Source of the DNA: Oscillospiraceae bacterium
GTDB taxonomy: Bacteria; Bacillota_A; Clostridia; Saccharofermentanales; Saccharofermentanaceae
Direction: 5' to 3'
Length of the DNA: 14,736 nucleotides
NCBI GenBank assembly: GCA_902803365.1
Contig: CADCPU010000040.1
Coordinates: 1-14,736, forward strand
Shown: positions 1 to 6,969 of the stretch, piece by piece
Layout: each line of letters starts with the position of its first letter
Position numbering within the stretch: the stretch's first letter is position 1
Made by a program: the position numbers and the translations under genes
The notes under the pieces: generated by a model
What the model saw: only the letters and a program-made list of their open reading frames with translations
What the model was told of the DNA's origin: nothing
Database searches by the model: none

Positions 1-1446
1 ATCGAAGCATTCAAGGATATCATCAAGAAACAGGCTATCGTTAACAGCGGCATCGAATTCGTCTTGAAGGATGAAGCTACGGGCGAAGAGTTCAACTATA
101 AGTACACCGAAGGTATCATGGGATACTGTGAGGAACTTAATAATATGCTCGGATTTACAGAGCCATATAAGTTCGAAGGTGAGGGCAAGGGCCGCGACGC
201 TGCTGATCGTGACGAGTATAAGGTCAAGGCAGAGATCGCATTCTGCTTTAATAATGAAGTTAATGTAGTAGAGTACTTCCATAACTCGAGCTTCCTCGAG
301 TACGGCGGATCTCCGGATAAGGCCGTAAGGAATGCTTTTGTAGCTGAGATCGATAAGCAGATCAAGGACAGAGACAAGTATAAGGCCAACGAGAGCAAGA
401 TCACGTTCGTTGATGTATCTGATTCTCTTATCCTCATCTCGAGCACATTCTCTACACAGACATCATATGAGAACCAGACCAAGAAGGCTATAAACAACAA
501 GTTCGTTCAGGAGTTCATGACAAACCTTATCAGGACTCAGCTCGAGATCTGGTTTATCGAGAACAAGAACCTCGGTGATAAGGTCGTAGAGCAGGTCCTT
601 GCAAATAAGCGTGCAAGAGAGAATGCTGAAAAGAACAGAGTTGCGGCACGTAAGAAGGTCATGGGTGCCGTCGATAACATCAATAACAAGATCAAGAAGT
701 TTACCGACTGCGACAGCAAGGATACTTCAAGAAGAGAACTTTATATCGTTGAGGGTGATTCCGCTGCGGGATCGGTCATCTTGGCAAGAGATGCGGAATT
801 CCAGGCTTGTATGCCTGTAAGAGGTAAGATCCTCAACTGTCTTAAGGCAAGTTATGCCGATATCTTAAAGAGTGAGATCATTACTGACTTGGTCAAGGTC
901 TTGGGATGCGGTATCGAGATCCAGGGCAAGCATTCCAAGGATCTGAGCAGCTTTAATATCGATCTTTTGAGATGGAGTAAGATCATCATCTGTACCGATG
1001 CCGATGTCGACGGATACCAGATCAGAACGCTCATTCTCGCGATGATCTACAGGCTTTGCCCTAAGCTTATCGAAGAGGGTTTCGTATATGTTGCGGAATC
1101 ACCTCTTTTCGAGATCACATTGAAGAAAAAGAGTTCCAAGAAGGACGGCGAGAAGGAGGAGATCTTCTTCGCGTATAACGAGAAGGAAAAGGCTGAGATC
1201 GTTGAAAAATACGGTATCGACAACCTTAAGCTCCAGCGTTCCAAGGGTCTTGGTGAGAACGAACCTGATATGATGAGCCTTACGACTATGAGTCCTAAGA
1301 CCAGAAGACTCATTAAGATCTGTCCTGAGGAAGCGCAGAAGACTGCAGAGATATTCGAACTGCTCTTGGGCGACAATCTCCAAGGCAGAAAGCAACATAT
1401 CGAAGAAGACGGACATCTTTATCTTGATATGCTCGATATCGGTTAA
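1..1446 (+). CDS. parE: Type IIA DNA topoisomerase subunit B (ParE/GyrB-like), 3' part; 5' end outside window
   Basis: This is the ATPase/TOPRIM subunit of a DNA topoisomerase, which with the A subunit encoded next passes one DNA duplex through another. The frame is open from base 1, so about 481 C-terminal residues are seen and the GHKL ATP-binding domain lies upstream. Visible parts are the end of the transducer domain with the ATP-contacting Q-T-K loop (bases 475-483), the TOPRIM motif EGDSA (from base 751), the RGKILN stretch, the metal-binding DADVDG (from base 997), and QRSKGLGE (from base 1234), close to the family's QRYKGLGE. It ends in LDMLDIG. Sequence around these motifs is divergent (LNCLKAS where LNVEKA is usual), which fits the second, topoisomerase IV-like pair of Clostridia rather than housekeeping GyrB. 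The family is certain; parE versus gyrB is inferred. The stop is followed after 12 bases by the A subunit. Confidence 0.9.
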   Translation: MEAFKDIIKKQAIVNSGIEFVLKDEATGEEFNYKYTEGIMGYCEELNNMLGFTEPYKFEGEGKGRDAADRDEYKVKAEIAFCFNNEVNVVEYFHNSSFLEYGGSPDKAVRNAFVAEIDKQIKDRDKYKANESKITFVDVSDSLILISSTFSTQTSYENQTKKAINNKFVQEFMTNLIRTQLEIWFIENKNLGDKVVEQVLANKRARENAEKNRVAARKKVMGAVDNINNKIKKFTDCDSKDTSRRELYIVEGDSAAGSVILARDAEFQACMPVRGKILNCLKASYADILKSEIITDLVKVLGCGIEIQGKHSKDLSSFNIDLLRWSKIIICTDADVDGYQIRTLILAMIYRLCPKLIEEGFVYVAESPLFEITLKKKSSKKDGEKEEIFFAYNEKEKAEIVEKYGIDNLKLQRSKGLGENEPDMMSLTTMSPKTRRLIKICPEEAQKTAEIFELLLGDNLQGRKQHIEEDGHLYLDMLDIG

Positions 1447-1458
1447 TGTGAGGGAACT

Positions 1459-3693
1459 ATGGCTAAGAAGAAAACAGAAGAGATTATAGATACAAGACCG
1501 GATGCACCGGTAGCTGATCAGCCGATCACTGAGATGCTCGAACAGAACTATATGCCTTATGCGATGAGTGTCATCGTATCTCGTGCTATCCCTGAGATCG
1601 ACGGATTTAAGCCGTCACACCGTAAGCTTCTTTATACGATGTACAAGATGGGTCTTTTGACCAAGGACAGGACTAAGTCCGCTAATGCCGTCGGTCAGAC
1701 AATGAAGCTCAATCCTCACGGTGATGCTGCTATCTACGAGACAATGGTCCGTCTTACAAGAGGTAATGAGGCCCTTTTGCATCCTTATGTTGATTCAAAG
1801 GGTAACTTCGGTAAACAGTACAGCCGAGACATGGCATATGCTGCTTCCCGATATACGGAGGTAAAGCTCGAGAAGTTCTGCGAACTGATCTTTAACGGTA
1901 TCGATAAGAATGCTGTCGACATGGTGGATAACTACGACGGCGAACTTAAGGAGCCTGCATTATTGCCGGTCGCTTTTCCGTCGATCCTTGTTAACAGCAA
2001 TATGGGTATTGCCGTTGGTATGGCATCCAATATCTGTTCGTTCAACCTTAAGGAAGTCTGTGAAGCAACTATCGCTCATATGAAAGATCCTTCAGCTGAT
2101 CTTCTCGATATCATGCCTGCGCCTGATTTCTCGGGTGGCGGACAGATCCTTTATGATCAGAAGGTAATGAAGGAGATCTACGATACCGGCCGCGGTTCCA
2201 TCAGGATCAGAGGTAAGTACACTGTAGATGCCAAGAAGAATACGATCACTATCTATGAGATCCCTTATACAACGACTATGGAAGCCATAATCGATGAGGT
2301 CTGCGAACTCGTTAAGCAGGGTAAGATCAAGGAGATCAGTGATATCAGGAACTCCACGGACCTCAAGGGTCTTAAGATCGTTATCGAGTGTAAGAGAGGT
2401 ACGGATCATGATGCGCTCATGACTAAGCTTTTTAAGTTTACAAAGCTCGAGTCACCGTTCTCATGTAACTTCAACGTGCTCGTTAACGGCTCGCCGAAGG
2501 TCCTTGGCGTATACGGCCTCATGGACGAGTGGCTTAAGTGGAGAAGAGAATGTATCAAGCGTGAGACTGCTTTTGATCTCCAGAAGAAGAAAGACAGGCT
2601 CCATCTCTTGGAAGGTCTTGCAAAGATCTTGCTCGATATCGATAAGGCTATCGCCATCATCAGAAATACCGAGCTTGAAGAAGACGTAGTCCCTAACTTG
2701 ATGAAGGGATTTGATATCGACCAGATCCAGGCTGAATATGTTGCTGAGATCAAGCTCCGTAACATCAATAAGCAGTATATCCTCAACAGGATCAAGGACG
2801 TCGACGATATCAAAAACGAGATCGCAGATCTCGAGGATTTCCTTGTTAAGCCTAAGAGGATCGACAATAAGATCATCGAAGTGCTTAAGGATGTCATCAA
2901 GAAGTACGGCCAGGAGAGAAGATCCGAAGTCGTAAGACATGATGAGGTCCAGAGCTTTGAGCCGAGTCAGGTCATCGAAGACTATAAGGTCCGCGTAATG
3001 CTCACGAAGGACGGATACCTCAAGAAGCATACACTTGTATCCTTGAGAAGTGCAGGTGAGCTCAAGACCAAGGAAGAGGACGAGATCTTTATCGACAAGG
3101 AGACTTCAAACGTTTCAGACCTCCTCTTCTTTACGGATAAGGCTAATGTATATAAGGCGAAGACGTACGAACTTAACGAGACGAAGCCTAGCGAATACGG
3201 TCATTATCTGCCGAGTACACTCGGAATGGAGGACGGCGAGAAGGTCGTTCATATGATCGTTACGTCAGATTATAAGGGTAATCTCATGATCGGCTTCGAA
3301 AACGGTAAGGCTGCGATCTTCCCGATCAACGTTTACGAGACGAAGCAGAATCGTAAGAAGTTGGTAAACGCTTTCTTCGGAGGCTCTCCGGCAGTTGCGT
3401 TCCTTGAGTTTGCGGAAGGCGAGAGTAAGGATCTCGTTGCAAGAAGCGACATTTCCAAGGCAGTTCTGTTTGATTCTTCGCTCATACCGATGAAGTCGAC
3501 GAGGACAACGCAGGGCGTTCAGCTCCTGACATCGAAGCGCGGATCCAAGATGATCAGTATCGAGACGTTGGAGCAGGCCGGTTTCAGCGATCCTGAGTAC
3601 TTCAGGATCAGGAAGATCCCTGCGATCGGTTACTTTATAAAGGATGAGCTCGTAGAGAGCAGACAGATCAATCTGAATTTGGACGGAATTTGA
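1459..3693 (+). CDS. parC: Type IIA DNA topoisomerase subunit A (ParC/GyrA-like), probably topoisomerase IV
   Basis: This 744-residue subunit binds, cuts and rejoins DNA, and acts in the cytoplasm with the B subunit just upstream. Key features are the N-terminal winged-helix core starting at ITEMLEQNYMPYAMSVIVSR, the quinolone-region helix NPHGDAAIYET (residues 85-95), and the catalytic R131-Y132 in SRYTEVKL. The IAVGMASNI motif follows, then a coiled-coil tower and a beta-pinwheel C-terminal domain from about residue 500. I see no GyrA box (QRRGGKG-like) at the first blade, where LVSLRSAGELKTKEED stands, so negative supercoiling is unlikely and a decatenase role is inferred. The residue equivalent to E. 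coli GyrA Ser83 is Ala90; the nearby acidic residue is kept as Glu94. The ATG start is preceded by GAGGG at 1450-1454. Strong translation coupling to both neighbours is likely. Confidence 0.92.
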   Translation: MAKKKTEEIIDTRPDAPVADQPITEMLEQNYMPYAMSVIVSRAIPEIDGFKPSHRKLLYTMYKMGLLTKDRTKSANAVGQTMKLNPHGDAAIYETMVRLTRGNEALLHPYVDSKGNFGKQYSRDMAYAASRYTEVKLEKFCELIFNGIDKNAVDMVDNYDGELKEPALLPVAFPSILVNSNMGIAVGMASNICSFNLKEVCEATIAHMKDPSADLLDIMPAPDFSGGGQILYDQKVMKEIYDTGRGSIRIRGKYTVDAKKNTITIYEIPYTTTMEAIIDEVCELVKQGKIKEISDIRNSTDLKGLKIVIECKRGTDHDALMTKLFKFTKLESPFSCNFNVLVNGSPKVLGVYGLMDEWLKWRRECIKRETAFDLQKKKDRLHLLEGLAKILLDIDKAIAIIRNTELEEDVVPNLMKGFDIDQIQAEYVAEIKLRNINKQYILNRIKDVDDIKNEIADLEDFLVKPKRIDNKIIEVLKDVIKKYGQERRSEVVRHDEVQSFEPSQVIEDYKVRVMLTKDGYLKKHTLVSLRSAGELKTKEEDEIFIDKETSNVSDLLFFTDKANVYKAKTYELNETKPSEYGHYLPSTLGMEDGEKVVHMIVTSDYKGNLMIGFENGKAAIFPINVYETKQNRKKLVNAFFGGSPAVAFLEFAEGESKDLVARSDISKAVLFDSSLIPMKSTRTTQGVQLLTSKRGSKMISIETLEQAGFSDPEYFRIRKIPAIGYFIKDELVESRQINLNLDGI

Positions 3694-3694
3694 T

Positions 3695-5554
3695 TTGAAA
3701 ACATCGACGTATAACATTTTCGATCAGGTGAGAGAAAAAGAGCCGCTGGATATATTCTATCGGCTCATCGTCGTTTTGTGCGCCATAGTCCTGGGATTTG
3801 CCATTTTTACGGTATTCTGGATCAACAGGAACAAGGAGTCGCATGCGCAGATCCTGCCAAGTTTCAGCGAAGCTCTGGATGAAGGGCGCTATAAGGAGGC
3901 TCTTGAGATCTACAGAGGCGTGCACGATTCAAATCTTAACTCGGATACAGTCGATCCGACCCTGACCGATATGGAAAATCTCGTTAATGAGAAGTCGGTA
4001 ACTATAGAAAACAGGATCAGATACGAGCGTTATTCGTTAAGGAGCGATGATATAAAGTTCCTGAACGGAATGGGCGAGCTGACGTATTCTCATCTTTCAA
4101 ACTGGCTCACACTGCTTTGCGAAGAGTTCCTGCTCGGAAATATCGAAAAACCTGATGTTACCTTTGTCTTCAAGGAAGTATCGCAGGTCGATAATATCGA
4201 GGCCGTCGCAACTCCGCTCCTGCGTGAGATCGATGCCATCGAGAAATCGCGAGGCGTCGCTCAGTCTGCTGAGAAGAAGTACGAAGAGGGCGATTATATC
4301 GCGGCAGTCAAGGAATATAAGACGCTCCTTGATAACAACGAGGGATTTGTATATTCGTTTGCAAACCGCCGTGTTGAAGAGATCAAGGAGATCATGTATA
4401 AGCCGATGCTCGAGAAGTGTGAGCACATGCTCGACACTTATCAGTACTATTCGGCAGAAACGATCCTGTCTGACCTCGCAGTCATCTTCCCGGATGACAA
4501 CAGAATAGGAAATGACCTTATCATGGCGACGGGCAAGACTTCGCCTGTTACTGAGTACAAGGGCTCCGTCGAGGTCTTGTGCGTAAGACAGCTCATTGCT
4601 GATACCGAGATCGCCTTCGGTGATTCATATGTATCTTCAAATGACGATATCTATCTGACGACTTCGGAGTTCAGAAGGATACTTGAGGAACTCTACAAGA
4701 AGAACTATGTGCTCGTTGATGCAGAAGCACTTATAGATTCCAGCAATGAGGAATATCTGGTTGAGACTCCGCTCATCGTTCCTGAAGGCAAGCAGCCTCT
4801 CATCATCGTCATCGAAAATCTCGATTATTCCCTCAGATCCTGTGGTGCGGGCACCTGTAACAAGCTGGTGTTGAACGAGCAGGGACAAGTCTGTGGTCAG
4901 TATATGAATGCTTCAGGACAGGAAGTCGTACAAAGATCTGCTGAAGCTGTAGGCATCCTTGATATGTTCGTCGAAGAGCATCCGGATTTTTCCTATAACG
5001 GAGTCAGAGGTGTTATCTCGCTGTGCGGTTATGAATCTGTATTCGGTTATGTCGTCAGTGAAGATGAGGTCGATGACAGAAATCTGGCACTCAATGCACT
5101 CGGAAGACCTGCTGCCGAGATCGATTCTTCCGAGATAGAGATGAATAAGAATTCTGTAAGTGAGATCGCGGCTGTCCTTAAGGATACCGGCTGGAAGTTC
5201 GCAACTTCGACATATGGAAATATCAATGCTGAGCAGGCAACGCTTGAAGAGATCCAATCCGACTTCGAAAAGTGGGAAGATCAGGTTGGAAGCCTTCTTG
5301 GCGATACGCATATGATCGTTTATCCTAACGGTAACTTTATAAACGGAACCGATCCGAGGGCCGAATACCTGAAGAGCATGGGCTACAGGGTGTTCTACGG
5401 AATAGGTCCGACACCGTATTTTACATACGGTATGAACTATCTGTACTATGACAGAACGCTGCTTAACGGACAGAATATGCGTAACGGAATATTGAGCAGA
5501 TTGTTCGATGTTACACAGATCTATGACGATCAGAGAGTCAAGCAGATCGATTGA
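3695..5554 (+). CDS. Membrane-anchored protein with degenerate NodB/polysaccharide-deacetylase-like domain
   Basis: This 619-residue protein has one N-terminal membrane segment (about residues 23-43) after a short tail, and is probably anchored with its bulk outside the cell. Residues 50-280 are helical with TPR-like pieces (ALDEGRYKEALEIY at 60-73; KKYEEGDYIAAVKEY at 194-208). Residues 365-605 resemble the NodB-type deacetylase fold: PLIIVIENLDYS, the GVISLCGYESVFGY strand, GWKFATSTYGNI and the MIVYPNGN strand. In active relatives these carry an Asp pair and an H-x(3-4)-H zinc motif. Here they read E-N and T-S-T-Y-G-N, so catalysis is doubtful. Cys383 and Cys388 (CGAGTC) might form a disulfide. 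The start is TTG, one base after the parC stop, with GGACGG at 3681-3686 as ribosome binding site. No earlier start fits and later ones would remove the membrane segment. Its cellular role is unknown; the domain call is from motif resemblance only. Confidence 0.75.
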   Translation: MKTSTYNIFDQVREKEPLDIFYRLIVVLCAIVLGFAIFTVFWINRNKESHAQILPSFSEALDEGRYKEALEIYRGVHDSNLNSDTVDPTLTDMENLVNEKSVTIENRIRYERYSLRSDDIKFLNGMGELTYSHLSNWLTLLCEEFLLGNIEKPDVTFVFKEVSQVDNIEAVATPLLREIDAIEKSRGVAQSAEKKYEEGDYIAAVKEYKTLLDNNEGFVYSFANRRVEEIKEIMYKPMLEKCEHMLDTYQYYSAETILSDLAVIFPDDNRIGNDLIMATGKTSPVTEYKGSVEVLCVRQLIADTEIAFGDSYVSSNDDIYLTTSEFRRILEELYKKNYVLVDAEALIDSSNEEYLVETPLIVPEGKQPLIIVIENLDYSLRSCGAGTCNKLVLNEQGQVCGQYMNASGQEVVQRSAEAVGILDMFVEEHPDFSYNGVRGVISLCGYESVFGYVVSEDEVDDRNLALNALGRPAAEIDSSEIEMNKNSVSEIAAVLKDTGWKFATSTYGNINAEQATLEEIQSDFEKWEDQVGSLLGDTHMIVYPNGNFINGTDPRAEYLKSMGYRVFYGIGPTPYFTYGMNYLYYDRTLLNGQNMRNGILSRLFDVTQIYDDQRVKQID

Positions 5555-5598
5555 TGACGGTCAATATTAAATTTTTATAACGTTTTTGCATTTTTCGT

Positions 5599-5627
5599 GT
5601 TTTTTTATCGAGTTGATATATTATAAT
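5599..5627 (+). promoter_or_regulatory. Candidate sigma-A promoter for the PH-domain gene
   Basis: A perfect -10 hexamer TATAAT lies at 5622-5627, with transcription expected to begin near 5634, about 25 bases before the ATG. The -35 region at the 17-base spacing is poor (GTTTTT, 5599-5604), inside a T-rich tract that could act as an UP-like or bent element. It is probably the start of the PH-sirtuin-MutS-like transcript. Confidence 0.5.
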
Positions 5628-5646
5628 AAATTGATATGAAATGCAC

Positions 5647-5651
5647 GGAGG
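5647..5651 (+). promoter_or_regulatory. Ribosome binding site that sets the PH-domain start
   Basis: GGAGG sits 8 bases before the ATG at 5660. This places the start there rather than at the in-frame ATG at 5636, which lies upstream of the site. Confidence 0.8.
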
Positions 5652-5659
5652 ATCTGATT

Positions 5660-6094
5660 ATGGCAAAAACTGACAGACTCAGCCAGTATTTGGATAATGA
5701 TGTAATTTTGTGGAAGGACAAGAAGCGCTATTTCGGTCTTCCTATCTCTTTCACCACATATAGCTTTGACAACAACAGACTTTATATTAAGAAGGGTCTC
5801 TTCAACACGACTGAAGATGAGATCCTCTTGTACAGGATCCTCGATGTAACGATCAAGAGAACATTCGGACAGAAGATCTTCGGAGTTGGAAGCATTATCC
5901 TCAATACCGCAGATCAGACAGCTCCTGTTCTCGAGATCAAGAATGTAAAGAATTCAGACAGAGTCCGCAAGGCTTTGAGCACTATCGTCGAGAAGGAAAG
6001 AGACGAGAAGAGAGTGCTCGGCAAGGAGATGTTCGGTTCCGCAGGTATGGAGCTCGGAGATTTCTCGGCATCAAGCCTGCATTTGGATGACTGA
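5660..6094 (+). CDS. Bacterial PH-domain protein (YdbS/DUF304-like, cytosolic)
   Basis: A 144-residue protein starting MAKTDRLSQYL. Residues 16-115 fit the bacterial pleckstrin-homology-like fold: VILWKDKKRYFGLPISFTTY, then the RLYIKKGLFN strand pair, EILLYRILDV, the FGQKIFGVGSIIL strand, and a final helix (residues 98-118) rich in charged residues. No membrane segment or signal peptide is present, unlike YdbS-type proteins with TM helices, so it is probably soluble. Domains of this kind usually serve as protein or lipid interaction modules; no enzyme activity is expected. The C-terminal 25 residues are Gly/Ser-rich and probably flexible. It is the first gene of a likely operon with the sirtuin that begins 38 bases after its stop. 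The exact role is unknown. Confidence 0.7.
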   Translation: MAKTDRLSQYLDNDVILWKDKKRYFGLPISFTTYSFDNNRLYIKKGLFNTTEDEILLYRILDVTIKRTFGQKIFGVGSIILNTADQTAPVLEIKNVKNSDRVRKALSTIVEKERDEKRVLGKEMFGSAGMELGDFSASSLHLDD

Positions 6095-6132
6095 TGCATT
6101 TTGATTCATTCTAGAGATACAGAGGTAATTAG

Positions 6133-6939
6133 GTGGAAACCAGATTAGACAGATACGAAGGCGCTAAGCAGAAGAAACTCGATCAGCTCAAGCAGCTGAT
6201 AGCGGAGTCTGACAATATCGTATTTTTAGGCGGCGCCGGTGTGTCGACCGAGAGCGGTATTCCTGACTTCAGGAGCGGCGCGGGCATCTTCAATCAGGAG
6301 ACCGGATTTAATTACAGAGCAGTTGACGTAGTTTCCCATTCGTTCTTTGTCGAGCATCCTGAGGAATTCTATGACTTCTATAAGAAGAAGCTCTGCTATC
6401 CGGACGCCAAACCGAATAAGGCTCATAAGGCACTTGCCAGACTTGAGCGCCAGGGTAAGCTCAAAGCTGTCATCACTCAGAATATAGACAGACTTCATCA
6501 GATCGCAGGTTCCAAGAATACGATCGAACTTCACGGTTCCGTATACAGAAACTACTGTGTGGACTGCGGTAAGAAGTTTACTCTCAAATATGTATTGGAC
6601 AGTGACGGTATTCCGCGCTGCGACCGTTGCGGAGGAATAGTACGTCCTGCCGTAACGCTTTATGAGGAGAATCTTGAACACGACAAGGTAGATGCTGCAA
6701 TCAAGGCGATCAAGAAGGCTGACCTTCTTATCATCGGCGGTACGAGCCTTACGGTCTATCCGGCTGCTACATTCGTACAGTTCCTGAAGCATGACCGTGT
6801 GGTCATCATCAACAAGAGTTCCACACATTTGGATCTTCAGGCTCTTTTGACGATACATGACAGTATCGGTGAAGTACTGGATTACGTTGTGCCTAAGAGA
6901 CGTCCTCGCCAAAAGAAGGAAGAAAAACCAAAGAAGTGA
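6133..6939 (+). CDS. Sir2-family NAD-dependent protein deacylase (sirtuin)
   Basis: This 268-residue enzyme removes acyl groups from protein lysines, consuming NAD+ and producing nicotinamide and O-acyl-ADP-ribose. All class motifs are visible: GAGVSTESGIPDFRS (residues 34-48) for NAD binding, TQNIDRLHQIAG (115-126), and the catalytic His134 in ELHGS. A zinc-ribbon has Cys142, Cys145, Cys163 and Cys166. GGTSLTVYPA (202-211) and INKSS (226-230) complete the Rossmann fold. The usual F/Y-G-E after the zinc module is YEE here (residues 177-179), a variation I believe occurs in other Bacillota. The tail (from about residue 255) is strongly basic, KRRPRQKK. The start is GTG at 6133, with AGAGG at 6121-6125 seven bases upstream. 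It corresponds to CobB/SrtN-type proteins. Context (PH-domain protein, MutS-like ATPase) does not identify its substrates. Confidence 0.95.
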   Translation: METRLDRYEGAKQKKLDQLKQLIAESDNIVFLGGAGVSTESGIPDFRSGAGIFNQETGFNYRAVDVVSHSFFVEHPEEFYDFYKKKLCYPDAKPNKAHKALARLERQGKLKAVITQNIDRLHQIAGSKNTIELHGSVYRNYCVDCGKKFTLKYVLDSDGIPRCDRCGGIVRPAVTLYEENLEHDKVDAAIKAIKKADLLIIGGTSLTVYPAATFVQFLKHDRVVIINKSSTHLDLQALLTIHDSIGEVLDYVVPKRRPRQKKEEKPKK

Positions 6940-6969
6940 TTCTTCCGTTTAGGAAATGGAACGATTGGT

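Larger units (their letters stand above)
5555..5659. other. AT-rich intergenic region between the topoisomerase operon and the PH-domain gene
   Basis: This 105-base gap is AT-rich with several T-runs. A weak 5-bp hairpin (ATTGA, 5550-5554, with TCAAT, 5561-5565) precedes an AT-rich stretch and could slow transcription, but it is too weak to call a terminator. The right half holds the candidate promoter listed separately. Confidence 0.5.

Noticed and set aside
2406..3030. Two long overlapping minus-strand open frames opposite the topoisomerase A gene
   Set aside because: They are antisense shadows of a certain gene, with biased composition (Ser/Leu/Ile-rich) and no start signals.
5550..5575. 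Terminator after the NodB-like gene
   Set aside because: The stem is only 5 bp, mostly A-T, without a clean T-run directly after it.
5636..5659. Earlier ATG start for the PH-domain protein
   Set aside because: The GGAGG ribosome binding site lies after this ATG and fits the ATG at 5660; the added residues do not resemble the family.
6226..6912. 228-codon minus-strand open frame opposite the sirtuin
   Set aside because: It lies wholly antisense to a gene with complete Sir2 motifs; its protein has no recognisable features and it reflects codon bias of the real gene.
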